From assembly GCA_046597185.1 (NCBI GenBank), contig JBKJLF010000597.1, positions 1-17,516 on the forward strand: DNA of 17,516 nt, written 5' to 3'. Source of the stretch: CAMBDR01 sp046597185. GTDB lineage: Bacteria > Pseudomonadota > Gammaproteobacteria > Burkholderiales > Burkholderiaceae_D. Of this stretch, positions 4,971 through 13,073 are shown piece after piece. How positions within the stretch are numbered: position 1 is the first letter of the stretch; each line of letters opens with the position of its first letter. The position numbers were made by a program, and so were the translations under genes. Under the pieces are notes generated by a model. That model worked only from the letters and a program-made list of their open reading frames with translations. It had not been told where the DNA came from and ran no database searches.

Positions 4971-7248
4971 GAGCACAACCGCACGACTTGATATCGCTTT
5001 GCAGCGTTGCGCTTCGGAGCAAATTCAATTTGCCGGGGCGATTCAAGGGCATGGCGTGCTATTGGTGGTGGATGAGGCTGGGCTGTTGCGCATGGCCAGC
5101 GATAATCTGCAAACTATTTTTGGCTGTTCTGCCGAAGAGGCTTTGGCGCATCCTGTTGCCGAACTGATCGGTGAGGCCGGGTTGCTGCAATTGCGGTCAA
5201 AGCTGGCGCGGTCAACTGAACCGGGTTATACGGTTGGTTTTGCGCTGGATCAGCAGTCGGGTGCAGGCGGGCAAGCCGCGCTGTGGGCAATGGCGCATCG
5301 ATCCGGGTCATTGCTGATAATTGAATTGTCTGTTCAGGTGCCAACCGACACGGCGCAGCAAGACCGCTTTCTGGCCGTTAAACAGATTCTTGGCCATAAC
5401 GGCCATGCTGCCGATGTCGAGCGCTATTGTGACTATATTGCCCGCACCATCCACCAAATGACCGATTTTGACCGGGTAATGGTGTATCGCTTCGACAGCC
5501 GCTGGAATGGGGACGTGGTTGCGGAAAGCCGCAACGAAGCATTGCCTGCCTTGTTGGGCCATCATTTTCCCGCGTCCGACATTCCACCCCAAGCGCGCGC
5601 CCTGTATGAAAAGAATCTGATGCGCGTTTTGGTCGATGCCGAGGCGGCCACGGTGCCGATTATTCCGGCGCACCATCCGCCGCTGGATTTAAGTTTTGCA
5701 ACTTTGCGCGCCATTTCACCGGTTCACATCGTATATGTGCGCAATATGGGGGTGCGCTCGACGATGACACTGTCGCTGATGCACGAGGGGCGCTTGTGGG
5801 GTTTGGTGGCCAGCCATAGTGCAAAGGTCAAACGACTCAGTGCCCCATTGGTTGAGGAACTGGCTTTTGTCGGCAAAATTGTCGGCATGCGTTTAAGTGC
5901 GCTGGAAAATTCAGCGCGCCTGAAATCGATGGACAGTGTGCGGCAAAGGCTGCAACGGCTGAACGAAAAAATCCGTCATGCCAGCGACATTCATTTTGCA
6001 TTTCGTCATTTGCAAGATGATTTTTTGGGCTTGGCGCATGCTTCGGGCAGCTATATTGTGTTTGGCGATCAAAGCTACACCATTGGAGAAGTCCCGCCTG
6101 CCGCCGATTTGGTGGCCTTGCTGGCGTGGATAAGGCAGCAGGCATTGAAAGACGGTGTTTTTGTTACCGATAGCTTGTCTGAAGCCTACCCGCCTGCCAA
6201 GGCGTATGCGCAACTGGCTTCGGGCTTGCTGGCGGTGGCGCTGGATGCGGATAACAGCAACTTTATCTTTTGGTTTCGGCCTGAAACGCTGCGCACCATC
6301 CCCTGGGGCGGCAGCCCATATGCCAATGTGGTTGCGGACGAACTGGGGCCACGGATTGATCCGCGCCGTTCCTTTGCGGTGTGGATGGAAACGGCGGGCG
6401 GTTTTTCTGCGCCGTGGTTGAGTTCAACCGTGGATGCGGTGACCATGTTTTCGTTTGCGGTGGTGCAATTGTTGATGCAACAGGTGCGCCAGGAGGCGGT
6501 GGTTGCGGTGGCGGCGAGTCAAGCCAAGACTGAATTTGTGTCCACCGTGAGCCACGAACTGCGCACCCCACTCACGTCGATTAGCGGTGCGCTTGGCCTG
6601 GTGTTGGGTGGCGTGCTGGGCGCGGTGCCGCCGCAGATGAAGTCGGTGCTGGATATCGCCCATCGCAATGCGCTGCGGTTGTCGTATTTGATTAATGATT
6701 TGCTGGATATCGAAAAAATCGTGGCAGGAAAAATGCGGCTGGAGAACCAGATGCAGCCGCTCATGCCGCTCATTGAGCAATCGCTGGAATCGATCAAGGC
6801 TTACGGCGAAAAATATCAGGTCAGTTTCGTTTTGCTGGCGGGCGAGGCGCAGGCGCAGGCGCAGGGGCTGCGGGAGCCGATACAGGTCTGCGTGGATGGC
6901 AACCGCCTGCAACAGGTGCTGGTCAATTTATTATCGAACGCGGCCAAGTTTTCGGCCTCGGGCGCACAGGTGCAGCTTGAAGTGAAGCAGACCGATTTGC
7001 GGGTGCGGGTGAGCGTGATCGACCACGGGGCGGGCATTCCACCTGAATTTCGTAGCCGTATTTTCCAAAAATTCTCCCAGTCCGATGTCTCCAATAACCG
7101 CGCCAAGGGTGGCACCGGTTTGGGCCTGGCGATTAGTCGGGAGTTGATTGAAGCGATGGGGGGCACGATTGATTATGACTCGGTGCCGGGCCAGGGTTCG
7201 CGCTTTTATTTTGACTTGCCGGTTTGGGGCGGGGTCAATCCGGCGTAA
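4963..7248 (+). CDS. bphP: bacteriophytochrome sensor histidine kinase
   Basis: A red/far-red photoreceptor of 761 residues with PAS, GAF, PHY and histidine kinase modules. Cys16 in the N-terminal extension is the expected thioether site for biliverdin. The usual IQPHG motif reads IQGHG. The GAF domain has FPASDIPPQAR (Asp206) and SPVHIVYVRNMGVRSTM (His255). The PHY tongue has WGG at 448-450 and PRRSF at 467-471, so the photosensory core is complete and normally spaced. The kinase has an H-box SHELRTP (His531), an N-box NLLSNAAKF, DHGAGIPP, and GGTGLGLAISRELIEAMGG, with no receiver domain attached. The start is ATG 4963, with CGGAGG at 4951-4956; it overlaps the bphO stop. No response regulator gene is in the window, so its partner is elsewhere. 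The 3' end overlaps the convergent comF by 14 bases. Confidence 0.96.
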   Translation: MNESTTARLDIALQRCASEQIQFAGAIQGHGVLLVVDEAGLLRMASDNLQTIFGCSAEEALAHPVAELIGEAGLLQLRSKLARSTEPGYTVGFALDQQSGAGGQAALWAMAHRSGSLLIIELSVQVPTDTAQQDRFLAVKQILGHNGHAADVERYCDYIARTIHQMTDFDRVMVYRFDSRWNGDVVAESRNEALPALLGHHFPASDIPPQARALYEKNLMRVLVDAEAATVPIIPAHHPPLDLSFATLRAISPVHIVYVRNMGVRSTMTLSLMHEGRLWGLVASHSAKVKRLSAPLVEELAFVGKIVGMRLSALENSARLKSMDSVRQRLQRLNEKIRHASDIHFAFRHLQDDFLGLAHASGSYIVFGDQSYTIGEVPPAADLVALLAWIRQQALKDGVFVTDSLSEAYPPAKAYAQLASGLLAVALDADNSNFIFWFRPETLRTIPWGGSPYANVVADELGPRIDPRRSFAVWMETAGGFSAPWLSSTVDAVTMFSFAVVQLLMQQVRQEAVVAVAASQAKTEFVSTVSHELRTPLTSISGALGLVLGGVLGAVPPQMKSVLDIAHRNALRLSYLINDLLDIEKIVAGKMRLENQMQPLMPLIEQSLESIKAYGEKYQVSFVLLAGEAQAQAQGLREPIQVCVDGNRLQQVLVNLLSNAAKFSASGAQVQLEVKQTDLRVRVSVIDHGAGIPPEFRSRIFQKFSQSDVSNNRAKGGTGLGLAISRELIEAMGGTIDYDSVPGQGSRFYFDLPVWGGVNPA

Positions 7249-7975
7249 CAGGTGGTGCGGGCGGTGGGGTGCGGGCAAACACCAAATTGCTCACGCGGCT
7301 GGCACCGTAGCGTTTTAACAGGTGGGCCAATTCATTTAAGGTGGCCCCGGTGGTCATCACATCATCGATCAAGGCTACATGTTGCCCGGCAACCTGGTCG
7401 TGCGCTTCGCCCGCCAGTGCGAACGCGCCTTGCACGTTGCGGCTGCGCGCCTTGATGTGCAGCAGCGATTGGGCCTGGGTGTCACGCAAGCGTATCAACG
7501 CGCGCGGCAGCACGGGTAGCCCTAAGCCGCGCGCCAGCGGTTTGGCAATTTCCAGCGCCTGATTGAAACCGCGTTCTTGCAAGCGTTGGCGGCTTAATGG
7601 CACGGGTAGCAAGCGGGTCGGCAGGGCGGGCAAATGGCGTGTTTGCAATACTGCATCCAACAGCATGTGCGCAAACAGCGTGGCGTGGTTGAGTTGGTGG
7701 CCAAATTTCAGCGCCCACACCAAGTGATCAAACGGAGCCTCATAATCGACGGCCACCACGGTGTCATCATAAGCGGGTTCGGTTTGCAGGCAGTGCTGGC
7801 AGCGTAATAAATCACCGGGCAAGCCGCATTGTAAACAGCGTGCCAGTGGCGCAGGCAAATAGCGCTCGCGGCAATAGCTGCACATTGGTTCGCGCCCCGG
7901 GTGCTGGCATAGGGCACAATGGCCCGGCAAGAGCCAATGCCCGAGGCGGGATAAATGCTGGAATACGGCGCGCAT
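7235..7975 (-). CDS. comF: ComF family phosphoribosyltransferase-like protein
   Basis: A 246-residue protein. The N-terminal zinc-ribbon-like part has paired cysteines (CALC, CSYC, CLQC, CQHC at about residues 20-62). The C-terminal part is a type I phosphoribosyltransferase fold, with PVPLSRQRLQERGFNQ and the PRPP loop VALIDDVMTTGAT near residue 200. ComF proteins are needed for DNA uptake in naturally competent bacteria, acting at the cytoplasmic side. Many bacteria not known to be competent also carry one, so the role here is inferred. The start is ATG 7975 (MRAVFQHL); the frame runs further upstream to 8116, but that extension looks non-native and overlaps ydbT. No good ribosome site is seen before 7975. 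The gene converges with bphP and overlaps its end by 14 bases. Confidence 0.9.
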   Translation of the reverse strand: MRAVFQHLSRLGHWLLPGHCALCQHPGREPMCSYCRERYLPAPLARCLQCGLPGDLLRCQHCLQTEPAYDDTVVAVDYEAPFDHLVWALKFGHQLNHATLFAHMLLDAVLQTRHLPALPTRLLPVPLSRQRLQERGFNQALEIAKPLARGLGLPVLPRALIRLRDTQAQSLLHIKARSRNVQGAFALAGEAHDQVAGQHVALIDDVMTTGATLNELAHLLKRYGASRVSNLVFARTPPPAPPVTPD

Positions 7976-8082
7976 AATGGTTAGAAATCGTAAAAAACCG
8001 GCAAAGTTGGTGAAAATGGCGAAGCAGCGAAAACAGCTAAAAAAGTAAAAACAGTGCCAACGGTAAAATCGACTACCTGGCC

Positions 8083-9642
8083 TTAAAGCCGGGCGTTGGT
8101 ATGCAGCCGCTGCCAAATACGCTCACGCAAGGCTTGCGCCGCTTGCTGGCTCAAGTAAGGCATATGCAGCGCTCTTTTGCGTCGGGAGCCACCCTGGGTA
8201 TCGGCTTGCAAGGTTTGCATGCCAAGGCGGCGATCCAGTGGGCTGCTGCTTAAACGCAGCGCTTGCAGGCGTGAGGTGGCAACAATCACCCAGCGCTTAT
8301 GAAATACCCCGCTGCGAAAGAGTAAAATTTCGCCGCTTTCGGCATAGCCCGCAAAGCCTTGCCATGCCCGTGCGTGCGCGACCAATGCCGCCATCAACAA
8401 GAGCAGCCCCAGCACCAAAAGCGGCCAGGGCAAGCGCCACCCGAGTGCGTGATCCAGCCAAAACAAGCCCCCAATGGCGGGCAGCAACCAGCGCACCTGG
8501 CCCAGCAGGCGGCGCTTGGCCGCCAGCGGCAAGCTTTGCCACTGCAATTGATCCCACTCCAGCTTGGGCAAGCACAGCCGCAGCAAGGCTTGCGCCTGTT
8601 CCATGGTGGCGATGGGGGCCAGTTCGGTGAAATTGTCATCGGCCCCCAATTTGTCGTGTCGATCATGATGATTGCTGCCTACCACCGTCACAGCCAGACG
8701 ACATCGTTGAAAGCGCCGATGCAGCCAGCTTTCTTCCAGCAGCCAGCGTTGCAGGCGCGGCAGGCGGGCGCTGGTGCGTACTTGCGTGCCCAGGCCATGC
8801 TCGGCCAGCAGCCGTTCGCCTTCCAGCTCCAGCGTGAAGCCTTGGTAGCGTAATAAGGCTAATACCACCGAGAGCAAGCGCAGCAAGATAAACGCGATGA
8901 CAAACACCATTATAACGCCCACAGCCAGCCGAAACTCGTGGTGGCTGGCAATTTGGGCATCCAATAAAGCTTGAATGCCAGCGGTGAGTGCGTGCAACTT
9001 TTGTGCGAAAAAATTGCGTAAGGCATCTTTTTGCATAATCGCGCCAAATACAACTGCGGCGACCACCATGCCACGGTTGGAAATGAGTCCCAAACGTAGA
9101 ATTTCTGCCAGTGGCAATTGATGCACTATGCGGCGGGATGCCAAACCAGCCGCCACATCGTCAGCTGCCACATCGCCCGCCAAAGCAGGTATGGCGCTGC
9201 CGTGATGGCCTCGCAGGACAGCTTCCAATTCAGTCGCGGCGGCGTTGCTTATTACCCGCATTATCGCTTCCGGCTTTTTGCCGGAAGCCGATTCAAGGCG
9301 CAATTCAGTTACGCCCAGAATACGGTGCAGAAATTTGCGCCGTTGGCTGACGTTCTGGATGCGCGCCAGTGGAATATGGCGCAGCGTGCGATCAAGTACG
9401 CCGTCGCGAATGATCAGCTCATCGGCGCTGATCTGGTAGCGATACAGCCAGGCGCGTAGCCCGGACCACAGATAGATTGGCGCGATAATCACCATGGCCC
9501 ATAGCGCCCAGCGATTTTGGTTTTGGCCCAGCACCAGTAAGCCGAACAGGGGGAACAGTAATTTGGGGGTCAGGCTGGCGAAATAAAACACCCACGAGAG
9601 CGGGTGCAGGCGTTGGGCATCGGACGTGATGCTGTCACTCAT
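8083..9642 (-). CDS. ydbT: PH domain-containing membrane protein (YdbT type)
   Basis: A 519-residue integral membrane protein with repeated bacterial PH-like (bPH2) domains separated by membrane segments. The first PH-like block is YQISADELIIRDGVLDRT with IPLARIQNVSQ after two N-terminal hydrophobic segments. A second starts near YQGFTLELEGERLLAEHG. A third reads GEILLFRSGVFHKRW with SPLDRRLGMQTLQADTQGG near the C-terminus. Further hydrophobic pairs lie between them (for example VGVIMVFVIAFILLRLLSVV and WPLLVLGLLLLMAALVA). The start is ATG 9642, overlapping the stop of the upstream ydbS-like gene by 8 bases (ATGAGTGA). An in-frame extension to 9801 only shadows that gene. The ydbS-ydbT pair is common in Gram-negative and Gram-positive bacteria; its biochemical role is poorly known. 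The symbol is by family resemblance. Confidence 0.85.
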   Translation of the reverse strand: MSDSITSDAQRLHPLSWVFYFASLTPKLLFPLFGLLVLGQNQNRWALWAMVIIAPIYLWSGLRAWLYRYQISADELIIRDGVLDRTLRHIPLARIQNVSQRRKFLHRILGVTELRLESASGKKPEAIMRVISNAAATELEAVLRGHHGSAIPALAGDVAADDVAAGLASRRIVHQLPLAEILRLGLISNRGMVVAAVVFGAIMQKDALRNFFAQKLHALTAGIQALLDAQIASHHEFRLAVGVIMVFVIAFILLRLLSVVLALLRYQGFTLELEGERLLAEHGLGTQVRTSARLPRLQRWLLEESWLHRRFQRCRLAVTVVGSNHHDRHDKLGADDNFTELAPIATMEQAQALLRLCLPKLEWDQLQWQSLPLAAKRRLLGQVRWLLPAIGGLFWLDHALGWRLPWPLLVLGLLLLMAALVAHARAWQGFAGYAESGEILLFRSGVFHKRWVIVATSRLQALRLSSSPLDRRLGMQTLQADTQGGSRRKRALHMPYLSQQAAQALRERIWQRLHTNARL

Positions 9643-10138
9643 GTGCGCCTCGCTCGGTGGGCAGTAGCGCCAAGCGCAAGGCATGCGCTTGTTCGACGGG
9701 CAAGCCCTTGATGCGGATTTCATTTTCATGCGTACCCGCCGTGTACAGCGAGAGCGTGGCCATGGCCCAACGCCGATCCAGTGGGCCTTGATGTACATCA
9801 ATGTGCTGCAAGCGCACGATCGGCACCCACACTTCGCTACGCCACCAGACCCCGCTGGTTAACATCACACCATAGTCGGCGTGGTGCTCGGCCTGATAGT
9901 GGACAAAGCGTTGCCCTGCATACCACCAGCCCAGGCCGCCCGGCAAAGCCATGGTCGTTAGCAGTAGCAAGACGCTGCCGGGGGCGGCCCAGGGCGAGTC
10001 TGTCATCTCGGGAATAAAACGTAAGCCCAGCCAGATCAGTAAGCCCAAGAGGGTATAACTCAGGCTGTACAGCCAGCGCCAGGTGAGTAGCAAGGTGGGC
10101 ATTTTGGGGATTGGAGTGATCTGGCTGTCGGGTTCCAT
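9635..10138 (-). CDS. ydbS: PH domain-containing membrane protein (YdbS type)
   Basis: A 167-residue protein with two N-terminal membrane segments (WLYSLSYTLLGLLIWLGLRF and APGSVLLLLTTMALPGGLGW) followed by a single bPH2 domain. The domain carries the usual GVWWRSEVWVPIVRLQHIDV turn, then GPLDRRWAMATLSLYTAGT and IRIKGLPVEQAHAL. It is the usual small partner of the larger YdbT-like protein, and the two reading frames overlap by 8 bases, which implies a complex or at least a coupled supply. ATG 10138 is chosen because AGGAA lies five bases upstream; the GTG at 10171 lies inside the terminator hairpin and is rejected. That terminator sits immediately upstream, so the pair must use read-through from the peptide transporter or a promoter overlapping that gene's end. 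The function of the family is not established. Confidence 0.86.
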   Translation of the reverse strand: MEPDSQITPIPKMPTLLLTWRWLYSLSYTLLGLLIWLGLRFIPEMTDSPWAAPGSVLLLLTTMALPGGLGWWYAGQRFVHYQAEHHADYGVMLTSGVWWRSEVWVPIVRLQHIDVHQGPLDRRWAMATLSLYTAGTHENEIRIKGLPVEQAHALRLALLPTERGAHE

Positions 10139-10149
10139 GCAAATTCCTG

Positions 10150-10179
10150 AAAAAAGGGAGGGGCAGTGCACGTGCCCCT
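10150..10179 (-). terminator. intrinsic terminator between the peptide transporter and ydbS
   Basis: On the minus strand AGGGGCA pairs with TGCCCCT (10159-10165 with 10173-10179 on the plus strand) around a 7-base loop, and is followed by CCC and six T. It lies 8 bases after the transporter stop. The T-run ends only a few bases before the ydbS ribosome site, so it acts both as the transporter's terminator and as a leader structure for ydbS. Confidence 0.75.
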
Positions 10180-10186
10180 GAACGGT

Positions 10187-11713
10187 CTATTCGATGCCGT
10201 GCATCAAACTCTTGACCCACTTGCTCATCAACATCAATACCACGCCAGCGGTGATTGGAATGGCGGTGAAGATCAGGAAAAAGGTGCTGAGCGAATATTG
10301 TTTGCTGATCTGGACAATCAGTCCACCAGTCAGGCCTGCCAGCAGTTCGGCAATTGCCGTCATGGTGAACCAGATGCCGAACATCAAACCCAGCAAGCGC
10401 GGTGGAGAGAGTTTGCTGATCAGCGATAAGCCCACGGGCGAGACGAATAATTCACCCATGGTGTGCAGTAAATAGGCGAGGATCAGATAAATCATGCTCA
10501 CCGATGCGGTCTTGGCACCGCTGGCAATGTCGGATGCGCCATAGGCCAGCACGCCAAAGCCCAGACCCAGCAAAATCAAGCCGATGCCAAATTTGACGGT
10601 GCTGTTCGGGTTCCAGTGGTCTTCAAAAATTCTGGACAGTCCCGGTGCCAAAATCACCAGGAAGAAGGAATTGAGCGTGCCAAACCAACTGGCAGGCACA
10701 CTGCTCTTGGCATCGCTAAATTCACGTGCCAGCATCCAGATTACCAGACCCCAGATCACGGTCAGGGCCAAAACCAGCAACAGGTTGGGTAACGCGTGGC
10801 GGGCATAGGTGGCGGCCACCAGTTTGATCAACAACCATGTCAAGACGATGGTGGGCACCACGGTCATCAGGGTATTGCACAGTTTGAAGATCAGGCCCGA
10901 GCTGCCAACCAGCGCCCGGTCGGTGTAGGAATTGGCGAAAATGGTCATTGAACCACCCGCCTGTTCAAATGCCATCCAAAAGAAAATGGTGAAAAACGAG
11001 AAAATACCGATGGCCAGCAGGCGATCACGCACCACATGGCCCACTTCATCATCTTTGCTGGCGGCGGTAACAGCTTTGTTCTTGACCAGGCCAATATCAC
11101 CAAAAATGCCCTGGGTGAAATAAAATTGCAAGGCACCGAGAATCATGAAGAAACCAGCCAGACCAAAACCAAATGACCAAGAAATTTTTTCACCGATATA
11201 GCCACACAGCAAAATACCAAAGAAAGCGCCAGCGTTAATACCCATATAGAACAAGGTGTAACCCGCGTCACGGCCAGCGGCATCATCTTGCTTGTAGAGT
11301 TGGCCGACAATGGCCGAGATATTGGGTTTGAAGAAACCGGTTCCCAGGACGATCAATCCCAAACCAGTAAAAAAAGTGGGTACGGTATCAAACGTCAGGC
11401 AAATATGTCCGGCAGCAATGATAAAGCCACCAATCACCACCGAGCGCCGTGCGCCGAGATACTTGTCCGCGATCAGGCCACCGAAGATGGGTGTCAAATA
11501 CACCAAAAAACCGTAAATCCCGTACAGTCGAAGCGCCGTTGGTTCTTCCCAACCCCACCCGCCCTTACTCGCTGTCGTAACCAAAAACAACACCAGCAAG
11601 GCACGCATGCCGTAATATGAAAACCGTTCCCACATTTCTGTAAAAAACAGCACAAACAAGCCTTCCGGGTGGCCCAAAATGGTGGGTAGGCCAGATTTGT
11701 TCTGACTATTCAA
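10187..11713 (-). CDS. POT/PTR2 family proton-coupled di/tripeptide transporter
   Basis: A 508-residue inner-membrane carrier of the proton-dependent oligopeptide transporter family (DtpA-like). The ExxERFxYY proton and peptide site is present as EMWERFSYY (Glu26, Glu29, Arg30, Tyr33, Tyr34), followed by the family's loop GGLIADKYLGARR and the PTR2 signature GTGFFKPNIS (residues 124-133). About 12-14 hydrophobic segments follow, and HTMGELFVSPVGLSLISKLSP is the conserved C-terminal-half motif. The start is TTG 11713, six bases after GAGGAG; no ATG lies nearby in frame. The gene is monocistronic or the head of a transcript that may read through the terminator into ydbS-ydbT. A perfect 14-base palindrome lies in its leader and may be an operator. 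The exact substrate (dipeptide, tripeptide) cannot be told from sequence. Confidence 0.93.
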   Translation of the reverse strand: MNSQNKSGLPTILGHPEGLFVLFFTEMWERFSYYGMRALLVLFLVTTASKGGWGWEEPTALRLYGIYGFLVYLTPIFGGLIADKYLGARRSVVIGGFIIAAGHICLTFDTVPTFFTGLGLIVLGTGFFKPNISAIVGQLYKQDDAAGRDAGYTLFYMGINAGAFFGILLCGYIGEKISWSFGFGLAGFFMILGALQFYFTQGIFGDIGLVKNKAVTAASKDDEVGHVVRDRLLAIGIFSFFTIFFWMAFEQAGGSMTIFANSYTDRALVGSSGLIFKLCNTLMTVVPTIVLTWLLIKLVAATYARHALPNLLLVLALTVIWGLVIWMLAREFSDAKSSVPASWFGTLNSFFLVILAPGLSRIFEDHWNPNSTVKFGIGLILLGLGFGVLAYGASDIASGAKTASVSMIYLILAYLLHTMGELFVSPVGLSLISKLSPPRLLGLMFGIWFTMTAIAELLAGLTGGLIVQISKQYSLSTFFLIFTAIPITAGVVLMLMSKWVKSLMHGIE

Positions 11714-11739
11714 TCGCTTCTCCTCGATTTTGATATCGT

Positions 11740-11753
11740 CTATTGATCAATAG
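11740..11753. promoter_or_regulatory. 14-base palindrome upstream of the peptide transporter
   Basis: CTATTGATCAATAG is a perfect palindrome 26 bases upstream of the TTG start of the transporter and 19 bases from its ribosome site. Its position in the leader fits an operator for a dimeric regulator, or a small hairpin. No specific regulator is inferred. Confidence 0.4.
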
Positions 11754-11890
11754 ATTGATTTTCTTGTGGCGCAAAGCCAACGCTAGCCGAGAGTATCAGC
11801 CGCACTGCGAATGCTGTCAAGCTGTACACGTCGAAACGAAGATTGTTTTGTGGCGTTAAGGAGAAAAGCAAGAAAATTTGCTGCGGGATA

Positions 11891-11956
11891 GAGAGGATGT
11901 CGCAAAAGACCCCCACAGCCCGTACCTTCGTCATTCCCGCGCAGGCGGGAATGACG
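11891..11956. repeat. dispersed repeat with 12-base hairpin arms
   Basis: CGTCATTCCCGC (11929-11940) and GCGGGAATGACG (11945-11956) form a perfect 12-base inverted repeat around GCAG. The 38 bases to the left include TGTCGCAAAAG and resemble the inner half of the element at 1216-1302. Such CGTCATTCCCGC palindromes are common dispersed repeats in beta- and gammaproteobacterial genomes. Placed 55 bases after the rpoH stop, and between rpoH and the transporter's leader, the hairpin could also act as a transcript end, though no T-run follows. The rest of the 297-base gap (11714-12010) shows only the palindrome at 11740-11753. Confidence 0.75.
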
Positions 11957-12010
11957 GGGCGACCGTCGCCGGGCGGCGATCTGCGCGCCGACCCGGACAA
12001 CATTGGGAGA

Positions 12011-12910
12011 TTACATATAGGCCGCCAACGCACCCTTCATCTTTTTGAGCGCAGCCGTTTCAATTTGCCGGATACGTTCAGCCGAAACACCAAATTCATC
12101 GGCCAAGGTGTGCAGGGTAGCACCGCTGCCATCATCATTGGCTAACCAGCGTGCTTCCACGATGCGGCGCGAACGGTCATCCAGTTTGGACAAGGCGCTT
12201 TCCAGCCCTTCCGAATGCAAACGCGTGGTTTGCCGCGCTTCCAGCACCTTGGTCGGTTCATTCGCTTCCGACGATAAATACGCGATAGGGGCGAATTTAT
12301 CATCTTCATCATCGTTGGGGGCTTCCAGCGCAATATCATGCCCACTCAGGCGGGTTTCCATTTCGATGACTTCTTCGCGTTTTACATCCAGCGACTTGGC
12401 CAGTTCATCGATTTGCCCCGGTGTCATCGCATCCAGCCCGGTTTTATGGCTGCGCAGATTGAAGAACAACTTGCGCTGGGCTTTGGTGGTGGCCACTTTG
12501 ACCAAACGCCAGTTCTTCAAAATGTATTCATGCATTTCTGCCTTGATCCAGTGGATCGCATACGACACCAGGCGCACGCCTTGTTCCGGGTCGAAGCGCT
12601 TTACCGCCTTCATCAAACCGATATTGCCTTCCTGAATCAAATCAGCGTGCGGCAAACCGTAACCCAGGTAACCACGGGCAATCGACACCACCAAACGTAG
12701 ATGCGATAGCACCAACTGTTGCGCGGCCGCCAAATCGTTATCATCGCGCAAGCGCTGCGACAGCGACACTTCTTCGTCGGCAGTAAGCATGGGCAAGCGA
12801 TTCACCGCAGAAATATAGGCGTCCAAATTGCCCAAATTGCCGGTAAAACCGAGGCCTAATGCATTTTTGCCTACCGGAACCAGCGCGGCCTGTAAAGATG
12901 CAGCGTTCAT
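12011..12910 (-). CDS. rpoH: RNA polymerase sigma-32 (heat-shock sigma factor)
   Basis: A 299-residue sigma-70 family protein of the RpoH group, which directs RNA polymerase to heat-shock promoters (chaperones and proteases). Region 2 is the conserved ADLIQEGNIGLMKAVKRFDP through VRLVSYAIHWIKAEMHEYIL. The diagnostic RpoH box is QRKLFFNLR at residues 145-153. Region 4.2 has the helix-turn-helix TLADEFGVSAERIRQIE. The start is ATG 12910, with AGGAG six bases upstream; the longer frame to 13009 has no ribosome site. A leader of about 126 bases separates it from a promoter that overlaps a CIRCE element, which points to HrcA control. It follows ftsX on the same strand, but the 327-base gap and its own promoter suggest independent transcription. 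Confidence 0.96.
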   Translation of the reverse strand: MNAASLQAALVPVGKNALGLGFTGNLGNLDAYISAVNRLPMLTADEEVSLSQRLRDDNDLAAAQQLVLSHLRLVVSIARGYLGYGLPHADLIQEGNIGLMKAVKRFDPEQGVRLVSYAIHWIKAEMHEYILKNWRLVKVATTKAQRKLFFNLRSHKTGLDAMTPGQIDELAKSLDVKREEVIEMETRLSGHDIALEAPNDDEDDKFAPIAYLSSEANEPTKVLEARQTTRLHSEGLESALSKLDDRSRRIVEARWLANDDGSGATLHTLADEFGVSAERIRQIETAALKKMKGALAAYM

Positions 12911-13043
12911 GTGATCTCCTAACTTATATTCAAGCAAGTAATACGGGTAAATGATATTAAATCGTAATGGTGTAGATGGTGCGTTTTTCCAGATTCCAGC
13001 GTTCGACAAACCAAATCGCGCCAGGTTCCATCAATCCAGCAGT

Positions 13044-13073
13044 ATATTAGCACTCTCTTGTGATGAGTGCCAA
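13044..13073 (-). promoter_or_regulatory. probable sigma-70 promoter of rpoH
   Basis: On the minus strand TTGGCA (13068-13073) and TAATAT (13044-13049) are separated by 18 bases, giving a start site near 13037 and a leader of about 126 bases before rpoH. Both hexamers lie within or beside the CIRCE arms, so bound HrcA would cover the promoter. A second possible -10 (TATAAT, 13105-13110) lies farther upstream with no good -35. Confidence 0.65.
13047..13073. promoter_or_regulatory. CIRCE element (HrcA operator) upstream of rpoH
   Basis: The sequence is TTAGCACTC, nine bases, then GAGTGCCAA. The CIRCE consensus is TTAGCACTC-N9-GAGTGCTAA, so 17 of 18 arm bases match with exact spacing. HrcA is the known binder of CIRCE and represses in the unstressed cell. 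No hrcA gene is in this window. Confidence 0.92.

Noticed and set aside
8238..8853. Plus-strand frames opposite ydbT
   Set aside because: They are Pro/Ala/Gln-rich shadows of a clear membrane-protein gene on the minus strand.
11740..12033. 97-residue minus-strand frame between rpoH and the transporter
   Set aside because: It is a translation of the dispersed palindromic repeat and leader DNA with no ribosome site.
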